From Aegilops tauschii subsp. strangulata (Eukaryota > Streptophyta > Magnoliopsida > Poales > Poaceae): 64,000 nucleotides of DNA. The notes under the pieces are model-generated. The model was given only the letters and a program-made list of their open reading frames with translations. It was not told where the DNA came from and ran no database searches. The DNA lies in contig NC_053037.3 in assembly GCF_002575655.3 (NCBI RefSeq), positions 448,539,793 through 448,603,792 of the forward strand. Direction: 5' to 3'. Position numbers and translations under genes: made by a program. Numbering within the stretch: position 1 is the stretch's first letter; each line of letters opens with the position of its first letter. This document shows, piece by piece, positions 53,246 through 63,900 of this stretch.

Positions 53246-55823
53246 AGGGGGGGTATGCGATGGAGAGAGAGATGCTCTTCGTTTCTCTTTATTATGACTA
53301 ACTTTATATATAGTATCAAAAATACAAATTCACAGTGCGGAATAAATATCATTGTGGGCACCGTGCAATGCAAGCGTTCATACTCCTCCATATAACTTTG
53401 TAATGTTGTATATATGTAGAAATTCTAAAATATTTTTTTGGCCACAGTTTATTCAAAAGGAATGTTGTATGCGAAATAAACGTGAAGAGAGGGCTTTTTA
53501 GATCAATGGGGTATGAAATGTAACATGTGTGAATGTGTACTTGATGCATTTGGCAGGGCCTAGAGAGGTATGTGTGTGTATTACGTATTGGAGAGAGGCA
53601 TGGATAGAGGGGCCGACAGGGGGGCGTGGGAGAGATAGCACGAGAAATGAGAGTGGTCCAGAGAGAGAGACGAATATGACGTCACGCTGAGAGATTCCCT
53701 TGAGTGTGTATATGCAAGGGGGGAGTGGATAGAGGCACCAGGAGAATATATTTTTTGTGTGTGGTGTCTATGTTGGTATGTGTGGGTGTGAGAAGATAAC
53801 AAGACATGGGGGCAGAGGGTGTGTCACCGCGTGAGGTCCGGTGGGTCGAAGTGAGGCCCTTCATTCGGTTCCGTCCTGCGTCACATTGGTCGGCCCGTGA
53901 CGCATTTAGGGAGACCCATGGATGACTAGTCGTACACGACAAAGATAGCATAATTGTGATGGACTCTATGTCCACTGACAAAGCCGGCTAGGATTTGTAA
54001 CCCTAGGTTCTCGGACTAAGGTAACCCCTTTATCTCTGATATTACTATTCATCCAACCTAACTTTAAGGGGCGTCCTACAGAATGCTCTGCTAGAATCAT
54101 ACTCGTCGATTAGGAAGAGAGGTGTGAGACAATGCGTGAGAGATAGGCCTAAAGATAATGTGCGTACAGGAGACACGTAGGTAGGTCTATGTATATAGAA
54201 AGGGTCGATGGGGATTGTGTGTGTGTATGCTTGCGAGAGGAAGAGTGCTTGTGATAAAGGTTAGTGAAAACAGTCGTAAATGGTTACGAGAGGGAGGGAG
54301 GGTTATATCGAGAGCATGTGTGCGAGAAAGACACCTCGGGAGAGAGTGTGTGAGCATGTGTGAGAGACCACCGATGGAGACTGAAACTACACGTACAAGA
54401 ATGCTGTACACATTGATTAAAGATATAAATTGTATCCAAATATTAGGATGGGATCATGATATTTGCAATTCGCGTAAGGAACGGTCATTGATCCATCAGA
54501 CATCTAGATTCTATCGAATTTGAGCATGTCTATGTTATTATTCGACGCAATTGATCCACATAGTTAGTATTTTGAACTCCAGACAATGCATCGCTTTAGC
54601 AATCGAATATAAACGTGAGTATAGTTCATGTTGTGTGTGTAAAGCACATTATACATACGAAAGTTACACAATGAACATTATAAATAGCTACCTATGAACT
54701 AGCATACATTTGAATTCAACTTAAGGTGGTTTTAAAAAATCGAATTCAACATGAAGTCCATTCAATTATTTGAATTTTATATCATGGCATTTGTAAATCA
54801 TACCTAAATTATGGGGGCATCAATCTTTGCTCTGATTTTGTACATAATAGCATATGTAGTCGTGTACAAAATAGATTCTAATTTAGCTCCTCCGTTCCAA
54901 AATAATCGTAGTTATAGGATTTTCAAGTGTCAAAATTTCAAAAAGAAGCGGATAATTTAATGAGGTTTTCAAACATACAAGGTCAAATTTAACGTTGTCT
55001 ATTTAGGTCAATCCTCAAAGTTCAAGAGTACTCTAAACGTGAATGCTTGTGTTTCAAAATTTTAAACGAAGCGCCAAAAGAGCCTCTACTCGCCCGAAAC
55101 CGCGTGAGACCAATGTTTGGTAGTACAAGGAAATTACTTTTCTAATAACTCCGACCTGTGAAACCTACCGGCCCGACGTCCAAAGGTCTAAACCGGGGTA
55201 GGTTTGTAGCTTCATCTAGACGCCACGCAACCGCCTCCGAAAAACATTCATACACAATGGCCGCCTAAGCACACATGCGCGCAGCCGAAATCGCTCCCGC
55301 CCACTATTTGGGACACCTGGGATTACCATCCTACCCCCGACCCGCAGTAGGTCCGAAATTTAAGAGGGGGGCAAAGTTTGTACTTTCCCCAAATTTCAAA
55401 CAACCGCGTCCCAGACCGAAACATGGTTCTCCCCCTCCCCCGCCCACCCGTCCGATTCCCCATTTGTACTCCGTCGCAAAAACTACCTCTCCACCAGCCG
55501 CGAAACCCCGGCGTCCTCCGTCCGCCACCCCATTCCACCCATCAACCGCCGCCCTCCTCCATCACGCCAGAGCCGATACCCCGACGTCGTCGTCCACCGC
55601 AACCTCAACCACAACCCCCTCCACGGCTAGTATTTGAAGCCGAGGCCGAGCCGTCCATACCCGAGCCAGTTCAACCACGTCGTCCTGTGCCTCACCGCTG
55701 CCGCTCCAACTTCGCCACCCTCCACCGCACCGGAGTTGTTCCTGCTACGCCGTCCTTCGTCACCTTGGATCTGGTTCCCCTCTGTCGGCATATGACCACG
55801 GCAACACAGTCAACAATTTGGCC
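53246..55823. other. CACTA interior right of the 12-kb element, no convincing gene; leads into the TNPA-like gene
   Basis: AT-rich with GA- and GT-rich runs at 53,560-53,790 and 54,200-54,370. From about 55,080 the GC content rises and proline-rich readings appear (55,275-55,872), which look like the promoter and leader of the TNPA-like gene rather than coding sequence. A motif TGAACTCCAGACAATGCATC and other single-copy text gave no recognisable domain. Confidence 0.4.
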
Positions 55824-58800
55824 ATGGGTTCGTCCAAGCATGCACCCTCCAGAACATCGGTTTCCCTGGTAAAAAGAAGAAGATCGGCGCGACATGCGGA
55901 GGGGACCACACCGGCAACCGAAAATGGTACTCCTCTTCCCTTATTCGTGCAAATCTTACGTCTCTGCTTGCACGGTATTCATCCCACAGAAGACACTAGT
56001 TGACCGCTTCTTCTTGATACTAGATGTTCCTACTAACTCGCGATGCATAAGGTTTCTCCTCATATACTATTTCACCTTAGCTAGAGGTCCGTCGCCCCCC
56101 TGAATTTCAATTCCTGGTCAGTTGATTCCCAATTAACGGAAGCATTCCCCGGCGTAACAGGCGCTAGTCCGCCTATTACGCCGGGGAAGCAGCGCCTCAG
56201 TGTTTATCTTAGGGGCGTGTGGGGCCTAGAGCTACTGGCACCCGATCTGGAGGTCGGCCGGGATTAAAGGGATGGCCTGGGGGCGCTGCCAAGCACGGCG
56301 GTGGTGTGAGGTCGAGGGGAGGGCGGGGCGGCGGAGGCAGGGGTCTGGGCCGGTGGTCGCTGGCGGTTCGAGAAAGATCGTCAATAGTGACTGGCGGGAG
56401 GTAGACGAAGGCCATCTGCCCGTTCCTTATAGATCGGACGGTTCATTAAAAAATCGACTGACCTATTTATTTTCAGTCGACTGTTATCTTGACATGACCA
56501 CATGTGGTGGTGTGCTGGAGGAGTACCTGCATTTCCCAGCCATCCCTGTGCTCATATATTACAAAATCATACGGAGTAGAATCTAATTTTGTTTGCCAGG
56601 CAATGTTGTAGAGCTATCATATGTCTCTTGTCATTTATTTTTCAGCCACCTGCTATCTGCTACTTTTATAGTGCTTTAGTTCTGCACACACTTCACCCAT
56701 ACTCTCACTATTGTTTCTTTATGCATGGGTATTTCAGACTCTACCAATCAGTTGATAGAAGCACGAAATAAAAGAGAGAAGCAGCTCCAGATTTCTTCGG
56801 GCTTAGGCAAGACACGTTTCAGCGTTATAAAGGGTGCAGTGTCAGTAGATGGAGACGGTAAAAGTAGCTCCGGAGTTGATGATCTCGCTCGCCATGAACC
56901 ACCATCCCAGGTGCTTTCTTTAACTTCGCGGTGTCATATGTGGTTGCATGTTGCATATGGTGTCTAGCTTGTATTCGAAAGGCTGAAGTCGGTCTTTATT
57001 AAGATAAGGAAATATATTTTTTACATGAACCACCATCCCGTGAGCACCAAAAGACAAATAGCTAGTCAGGGCACTGGCCGAGCCAGTGACAAGCCCAGCA
57101 AAGAGAGGCATCACCTGGAAGCCAACTAAAAAGCCGTGATGGTGGCGAAGCAGCCCGCCTCCCACAAGGCTCTCAGGTCCTAGATGATCATGCTCACCAC
57201 TCCAGCCGGATGTCTAGCTTGTATTGCTTCCAATTTGGTTAAATTGCATCTGCTTAGCTTACACATTATACCTTTGAATATGACATGCCTTTCTGTTTTT
57301 GGTACATACTAGTACATCTGTGTATTAACCATGTTCTTACATCAAACTAATGTTCTTGTGTATCCCTCATCAATCACTTATGATGAGGCAGTCAGGCAAG
57401 TGGATTACTCCTCATTTAAAGAATGCAGCGTCAGCCTCCCGACATGATTCTCAAGAAACAGCAAGGCTAGATGAAGATAGTGAACGTAGCTCTGTAGTTG
57501 ATTACCGCATTTCCCCTACACTAGCATCGCAGGTGCTTGCTCTAACTTGGCAGCGTGATATGTGGTTGCATGTTGCATATGGTGTCTAGATTGTAATTCT
57601 TCCAATCTGGTTAAACTGCATGTGCTATTCTGCTTAGCTTATACATTATACCTGTTAATGTGACATGCCTTCCTGTATTTAGTACATAGTACATCTGTCT
57701 ATTAAGCATGTCCTCACATAAAACTATTGTTTTTTGTATCCTGCATAAATCAATATGATGAGACACCTTCAGTATATGCAGTGTGATATTAGTTGCATCT
57801 TTGATATGATTTATAGCATGCGCTGCTTCTAATTTGTTGAAATGCCATTTATGATGGGACACTTTTAACTTGGCAGAGTCATATTGGTTGCATCTTTCAC
57901 GTGGTGTCTAGCATGCATTGCTTCTTATTTGGTGAAATGGTTTCTGCTTAGTTTACACAAACAGTTGTGAATATGCCATGTCGTCCTGTTTTTCGTATTA
58001 TTCCATCCTGGAATCATGTGTTTGCCTTACATCAAAGTAGTGATTGTCAGTATCATGCACGAATGAGTTCTGAAGAGTGAATTTTATTCTTTTTCTTGTC
58101 GGTTTTACTTGACAATTCAAAATCAATAAAGCGGAAGGAAGTTAGCAAGGCAGCGGATGAAGGTGCTCCTTCCAAATGGAGGGCCTCTACAGATTCTACT
58201 CCTCCATCCCCCCAAGATGATTTCCAACACAACACATGCATAGACACTCAACGTAGCTGTGTTGGTGATGAGCACGTCTCCCCTAGTGCACCATCACAGG
58301 TGCTCCCTCTAACTTGGCACTGTTATATGTGGTTGCATGTTATGTATGATGTCTAGCTTGTATTGCTTCTAATTTTGTTGAATTGCATCTGCTTACTTTA
58401 CACATTATACTTGTGACTAAGACACGTGTTCCTGTTTCAAGAACATACAATATCTGTCTATCACACCATGTTCTTACATCAAAGTAGATTTGTTCTGAAG
58501 AACTAAATTGTTATTCGTTTTTCTTGTCGGATTGACTTAACATGGCACAGAGAAAGAGGAAGCAAGACAGAACGATAGGGAAAGGGAAGCGCAACAATCC
58601 TGCAGATTCTGCTGGTACTGATGGTGCAATAGAAGGTCAAAGTCCAGTGGAAAATTGTACCAATAGGGTATCCCATGCTACACGAGCTGCAGAACAAGCC
58701 AAACAGAAACAAATAGCTGCCACCAAACAAGCAGAGACAACCCTAGTTGTTGCAACACCTTCCACAGTACCACCAACTGCACGATTTACTCGTTCGTCAA

Positions 58801-60587
58801 CTCAGCTAGCGGCACGTTCCCAAACTCCCTTGCCACCTGACACTACTTCCGAAGCACTCTTGACACAAGATGAGTTGGCAAGATCAGATGAACTTTGTGA
58901 GCTTCAACAGCAAGAAGGTAGTTGCTGGAGTCAAGTTACAGTTGCATGCTTCTTTATATGTAGTCTCACATTTTGATGTACACTAACACTTCCTATGTTT
59001 GTTGTTGGACTAGCACCTAGGCACAAGAGGAAACAAACATCAGGGATAATGCTCGATAGGTTAACTAAATCTAGAGGAGGAATAATGGAGATCCGTTTTG
59101 AGGCAGGTTTAAAAAGGCCACGTGATGCTACAGAGTCAGCCAAGTTAGTATCAGAGGCAGCGGTTGCTGTTAGGTGTCATGTACGTATCCTCCCAACATG
59201 GATTCAGTACAAGAATGACAAAGACGAAACCCAGTTCAACACCTTGCTCGGCCATTTATCTGTAAGAATGGTTGTGCATGGAAACTAGTAATATCGTCTT
59301 GCTCCGTCCAATACTTTCTAGGTTGCTGATAATGAGACTCCCATAATTTTCAACATATGAGGTTCAAGTTGGATAGCCAAGATGATGCAACCAGACAAGC
59401 TTGCACCCATGTTTTCAAATCTGCTCTGCGACAGTATCGGTATAACTTGAGGAAAACTCACTTTGAAGGCAAGGCTAACAGTGAACTTGCCCAAACATCT
59501 CCAGTGGAAAATATATCTGATGAAGACTGGAGAGGCCTCGTTAAACACTGGTCTGATCCGAAGTATCAGGTACATTATATATATGTCATCAGAGCACATG
59601 TTGAAGTCCTATTTACTCATGTGCCACACAAATCTATCTTCTTGTAGGTGAACTGTTCAAAGAACAAGGCCAACCGTACGAAAGTGAAATTCCAACAGAC
59701 GACAGGATCTCGTAGCTATATTGCACACTGCGAGGCTCTTGTAATTAGCTGCTGTTTCACTCTTTTCGATGTACCATATTATCAGATCTATATTGACTTG
59801 TTCCAAATGCAGAGGAAAGCCCGCAAGGACCAAAAAGTACCTGAACCAAATGTTGTGGAAATCTTCAAGTACTGTCACACCAGCAAGAAGAAGGGCATGA
59901 CTACACCAGTCAAAGCCGCTGTTGTAAGTCCTTAATCCTCATGCCTTTTAACTACTACTTACTCTGACTTGTGCCTTGAACTGCATGGTTTGCAGCCTTA
60001 GCGTATCATTGCACCTTACAAGGTTTAAAAGAGAGGAGTGATGTTCCTTTGATCTTGACCTGTAATCTAGTTCTGTGCTGGACTTGCCCACACAACGTAG
60101 TTGTTTTGTGATATGAATGATGTCATACTATGCTTACCATATTATGAACTTCGTCTCTTTATCCTTAGCCCTCAATACAATGTGAAGAAATAGACAATAC
60201 ATTAGCGATGGTACATGGTCATATGTTTGGAACCTGGTTTTATTATGTACTTTGCAATCAAATACAACTATTATTTTACATGGGTTCACCAGAATAAGTT
60301 CTGTATATAGACCAAAGCTATTCTGTTTGGTTTTGCTGCCTCCTTAATATCTTCTGTTCTGGTACTACTAATGTAAAACCACAACTTTTCAGCGAGCTAT
60401 GGAAAAAATGGAGGAACCGCCACCTTCTGAAGGTGGCGAGGCGACTATAACCGCAATGTCAGCTCTTGCTGCAGCGGGTCAGTACCTGTCCACTAACAGT
60501 GCCAAAAGCACGTTCCTGCGTAATACTGTGTTGGTTGTTAAGGCAATCTTGTCCAAACTGCCTCATGATAAAGATATGCAAGCTTAA
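55824..60587 (+). CDS. TNPA-like CACTA protein (Ptta/En/Spm transposase type), ten exons
   Basis: Exons: 55,824-55,926; 56,738-56,910; 57,392-57,532; 58,138-58,299 (or from 58,132); 58,551-58,917; 59,014-59,261; 59,322-59,569; 59,648-59,740; 59,813-59,923; 60,393-60,587. All introns are GT-AG and phases agree, giving about 612 residues. The start ATG (GCCATGGG) precedes a nuclear-localisation-like KRRRSAR. Exons 2-4 are charged, low-complexity segments ending in PSQ or ASQ. Exons 6-9 hold the Transposase_24-type region: MLDRLTKSRGGIMEIRFEAG, WRGLVKHWSDPKYQ, NCSKNKANRTKVKFQQTTGS and RSYIAHCEAL. Exon 10 adds a helical tail. Such proteins bind subterminal repeats and assist TNP2. Exon 7 is 248 nt and one base short: an ACATATGAGG stretch near 59,355 gives a TGA unless one base is restored, so this copy is nearly but not fully intact. 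Confidence 0.82.
56145..56188. other. Strong hairpin in intron 1 of the TNPA-like gene
   Basis: TTCCCCGGCGTAACAGGCG, loop CTAGTC, CGCCTATTACGCCGGGGAA: 19-bp arms with one mismatch and a six-base loop. Confidence 0.9.
56900..58380 (+). repeat. Triplicated exon-intron unit in the TNPA-like gene
   Basis: Each of the exon ends at 56,910, 57,532 and 58,299 is followed by the same intron start: GTGCTT or GTGCTC, CT(T)TAACTTGGCA-like text, then ATATGTGGTTGCATGTTGCA and GGTGTCTAGCTTGTATT. A fourth, exon-less copy lies near 57,875. Downstream intron text (CATTATACCT, ACATGCCTTCCTGTTTTT, CATGTTCTTACATCAAA) is also shared. Spacing is about 620 and 770 bases. Confidence 0.85.
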
Positions 60588-60983
60588 CACAATGTTGTAT
60601 CTGCGCTCTAGACACAAGTCCATTCCCTAACACAGACCCTTTGTGAAACAAGGAGAGACATTGTTCGATGTTGTCAAGATATGCATGGTTTTGAAACCAG
60701 ACTATCAGACATTTGCTATGTTGTTCCGGAGTCTAGGAGAACTGAAGGCGAAGGTTATGGTGCTCCATCGGACAATACAACATGAAAACGTAACAGTCAG
60801 GTCAAATGAACTGAGCTTCTGAACTTCTGGTGGTGCATTTATCTGCTAGACGGTTAACTTTTATGCCAACCTTCCTTTTGTTTTATAGTTGTAATTTGTT
60901 TTGGTGCGATACAAAATTTGTTCTTAACGTGTTCCCTATATTTGCACTGGTGGCGAACTTTGATGCCCACCGGTTGTAGTTAA
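60588..60983 (+). other. 3' flank of the TNPA-like gene
   Basis: Probable 3' UTR and spacer; no ORF of note. GGTGGCGAACTTTGATGCCC near 60,950 marks the change to the subterminal repeat array. Confidence 0.4.
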
Positions 60984-61145
60984 CATGGGCCTCCTACGGG
61001 CCGTAGGAACAATGGGCCTTCTAAGGACCGTAGAAACAATGGGCCTTCTATGTGGCGTAGAAACAATGGGCCTTATACGGGCCGTAGACACAATGGGCCT
61101 TCTATGGGCCGTATCATCAATGGGCCTTCTATGGGCTTATGATCG
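60984..61145 (+). repeat. 27-bp tandem repeat, six copies
   Basis: AATGGGCCTTCTATGGGCCG plus TAGAAAC-like units start at 60,984, 61,011, 61,038, 61,065, 61,092 and 61,119, exactly 27 bp apart. The plus-strand ORF across it (MGLLRAVGT repeats) is an artefact of the 27-bp period. Confidence 0.93.
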
Positions 61146-61800
61146 GTTGGCCAAACATGGGCCAATAACATCCCACATTATGGCCGTAAATGGGCTAGAG
61201 TTGAAATCGTCCGTTCATGGGCCGACCATAACGGGTCGTCGTTAATCGACCATATTTTGATGATGCTATGAAAACGGCCCAACGTATTAACGGGCCACAA
61301 ATGGGCCAACTATAACCACGGGCTGAATTTGGCCCACAAGCAGAAAATGACAGTAACGGGCCGTAAGTAAATGAATGTGGAAATGAGCCCAAGAATAAAT
61401 GGGCCCCGAGAAGGCCGAAAGATAACATGGGCTAGAAATGGCCCAACGGAATAATGGGCCGTTAATGGGTATAAAGTGATACACTGTTCATTACGGGCCA
61501 GTTTCACCACGGGCCGTTAATGGGTATAAAGTGATACACTGTTCATTACGGGCCAGTTTTACCACGGGCAGTTAATGTGCCGAGAGTAATAAGGGCCTCA
61601 TATGGGCCGAAAGACGTCATGGGCCATACATGGGCCGGAAGTTAAAATGGGCTGGAATTATATTGGACGGCCCAGATGACGGTACTGGGCCTAATTCGGT
61701 TAGGCCGTAAACGGGCCCTGGGTTAGCGGGCTGTAAATGGGCTATATGCGAACAGGCCGTTAACAGGCTTGCCGTGGGCCGGCCCGCCACCTTTTGACCA
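61146..61800. repeat. GGGCC-rich subterminal array of the CACTA right arm
   Basis: Dozens of ATGGGCC, ACGGGCC and GGCCCA words occur in both orientations at 10-30-base spacing. A 55-bp tandem duplication (GGGCCGTTAATGGGTATAAA, GTGATACACTGTTCATTACG) starts at 61,456 and 61,511. The base composition changes abruptly after 61,800. Confidence 0.85.
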
Positions 61801-62276
61801 AGTCAAACGGGCCGACCTTTTCACATGAATGGGCCTTTGTTGGGCCATGCCACGTGTCGACGTATCATAGGCGCTTTGTGTCCAATGAGTGGATGACATC
61901 TGTCCCAACGGTGAGCCGACACGTGTTTCCTCCAGCCAATGATGATTTTACACGTGGAAAATCCCCATTGGTCGGGGCTGTTAACGGGGTATCGGATCCA
62001 AAACCGGACCCGATAGCTTAACGGTGTTCCGTTACGGTGGATGCCACGTGTCGGTCACCCTTGACGAAAGCACTTCTGTGACACGCGATTTATCGTCATG
62101 GTAGTGGACACTTCCGTGATGATAATTTTGGTAATGTCATGGAACACTTCTACGACAGCACAGGTATGACTATCTTGATTCTGTCATAAATTTGTCATGG
62201 ATGTACATGCATGACAAAAAACGCGACCTACTGTGACAAACACGTATCATCACGGAAGTATATTTTTTTTGTAGTG
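61801..62276 (-). repeat. CACTA right subterminal and terminal repeats
   Basis: It includes ACACGTGG/CCACGTGT words (61,850, 61,918, 61,952, 62,043) and CACTTCTGTGAC-like motifs (62,080 onward), ending in TTTTTTTTGTAGTG. The last 13 bases are the inverted match of the left terminus. Confidence 0.8.
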
Positions 62277-63414
62277 ATATGCCAAAGGATGGCTTATCAT
62301 GGTGGGGGAGAGTAAGACGTCACCGGTGCCTAGAAACAGGATAAGGCGCAAACATGAACGCCGACGCACTTTACCTAGGTTCGGGGCTCTCCTAGGAGAT
62401 AACACCCCTAGTCCTGCTCTGCGGGGTCTCCGCATGCTCACTATCTCAACAAGTGGCTACAAGTTGCTCCTTGAGTTGTTTGCTAGAGGAGGAAGAAGGG
62501 CAAGGCTAGCTCTACTCCTCTCTCTACGTGGTGTGTGTGATATCTCAGGGGATGAACCCTTTGCATGGATGCCCTGGGGGGTTTATATAGGCCTACCCCC
62601 CAAGGGTACAATGGTAATCTGGCCTGATGTAGGACCCGGCTGTCAGTGCCTACGGTCGCCGGCTTCTTCGCCGGCAGCTGGGGCCCGCCGCCAGGTGGGA
62701 CCCCCCGGCTGTCTCGTATTTGGCCGACAGGCCGCGCCCGCCGCTCACGGGTCTTGTCGGCTGCTTAGCACTATAGCCGCGCTGCTGATGATGCATGCTT
62801 TGTCGGGGAGGGCGTGGCTACAGTCCCGCCGCCTGGTCCATGATCACTCTAGCCATTCCCCGTCTCTTCTGGTTAATGGCGCACAGACTTTGAGGGAGGG
62901 GGAGGGCCGCCTGGTCAGGAGTCGGCCTCCCCCTGAGCCAACTGGTCAGGGCTCACCGCCTTCTGGCTTCTCACGGACAGGTGGGGCCCGCCGCCTGCGG
63001 GCCGTACCGACAGCCCGTAGTGGGAGGATGGCCTTCTCTGCCATGAGTGAGGTCATGGGCTGCGTGGCAACAATGTCGCACCGGGCATGGGATGGCCGCC
63101 CAGTACGCTGCACTGTGGCCACGCTCTGCCCTAGATTCGGGGGTGGCAGGCCGTCGTGATTATGTGGGTGCAAACTTTGAGGGCACAAGGGGCCGCCTGC
63201 TAGGAGCCGGCCTCTCTAGATGCCACCTACTAGGAGTCGGCCCACCTCGAGGCTGCCTTCTGGAGTCCGCCAGCCTCTGGCAGCCGGCCGCTTGGACCAG
63301 CCGGCCCCAAGGAGGCGGCGCTTTGTCTTTGGTGCTTGAGGGGTGCAGCTGGCCCCGATGTCTTGAAATACCACGGGGGGCTGATGAGGCTACCCGTGGT
63401 CATTTACTCCGACA
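62277..63414 (-). repeat. Remainder of the 5' LTR of the Tat/Retand-like element
   Basis: It continues the LTR interrupted at 19,210, starting with the duplicated ATA. Relative to 14,061-15,202 it has an extra segment near 63,205-63,235 and lacks about 20 bases near 63,150. Confidence 0.92.
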
Positions 63415-63419
63415 GCAAG
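63415..63419. repeat. Target-site duplication GCAAG, right copy
   Basis: Matches 14,056-14,060. Confidence 0.9.
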
Positions 63420-63900
63420 GTGATCGATTGATGGAGTTTTCTGGTAAAAATCAGACATTAGTGCCAATCTGTTGGATCATATTCCTGTGGCCTCGACCAA
63501 AATGTAAGTGTTGTACTCTTGTATAACAACATTAAGAGGATGTGATATCAACTAGCTGAATTTTTTCCAACTCCTGCACTAGAAGGATGTAAGTCGCCAT
63601 CCAAACGATCAAAACACACCTGAGCCTGTAATAGCTTAAGCAATTTGTCTCTCCGGTACATGGTTATCGACGTGTAAATTCTGGTAAGCTTACACTATCG
63701 ATCTTCTGGTAAGGTGACCGTGTCAATACTAATACTAGTTTTGTGAGTGCATGCATGTTCTTGCCATCTCAACTAAATCTGGGTGGCCAAGTTTGCACAG
63801 AAAGGTTCAAGATTTTTAGTCATACACTAGCTGTTACACACCCAGTCTTTATGAACATGTGATTTTTCATCTTAATTAATCGATGGTTTTTGCTTGACAG
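63420..63900 (+). other. Probable intron before the cyclin exon
   Basis: AT-rich sequence without ORFs, ending in a pyrimidine-rich 3' splice site (TTTTTGCTTGACAG). It was adjacent to 14,055 before the nest inserted. Confidence 0.55.

Larger units (their letters stand above)
19211..62276. mobile_element. CACTA (En/Spm) transposon, 43 kb with nested insertions
   Basis: The left end is CACTACAAAAAAAGACACAT and the right end, reversed, is CACTACAAAAAAAATATACT; 13 terminal bases match exactly, then ATCCGTGA/CTTCCGTGATG-type sequence follows on both sides. The target duplication is ATA (19,208-19,210 and 62,277-62,279), the 3 bp expected of CACTA elements. Subterminal CACTTCTATGAC-like motifs occur at both ends. 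The element contains a TNP2-type transposase pseudogene and a TNPA-like gene, as autonomous CACTA elements do. Removing the solo LTR (3.8 kb) and the 12-kb retrotransposon leaves about 27 kb, still long for the class. Part of the interior may be captured DNA. Confidence 0.9.
14061..63414 (-). mobile_element. Tat/Retand-like Ty3-gypsy element, split by the CACTA insertion
   Basis: The ends are TGTCGG...CCGACA LTRs at 14,061-15,202 and at 19,188-19,210 plus 62,277-63,414. The flanking 5-bp duplication GCAAG is present at 14,056-14,060 and 63,415-63,419. Without the inserted CACTA the element is about 6.3 kb. Gag and protease lie on the minus strand, next to a primer-binding site at the right LTR, so the right LTR is the 5' LTR. 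Reverse transcriptase, RNase H and integrase are missing. An antisense ORF with its own TATA box sits near the 3' LTR. Protease style and antisense ORF fit the Tat/Retand lineage. Confidence 0.88.

Noticed and set aside
55275..55872. Proline-rich ORFs upstream of the TNPA-like gene
   Set aside because: Overlapping frames in GC-rich leader sequence; the ATG at 55,824 joins cleanly to exon 2, these do not.
60985..61245. ORF with nine-residue MGLLRAVGT-like repeats
   Set aside because: Direct translation of a 27-bp noncoding subterminal repeat.
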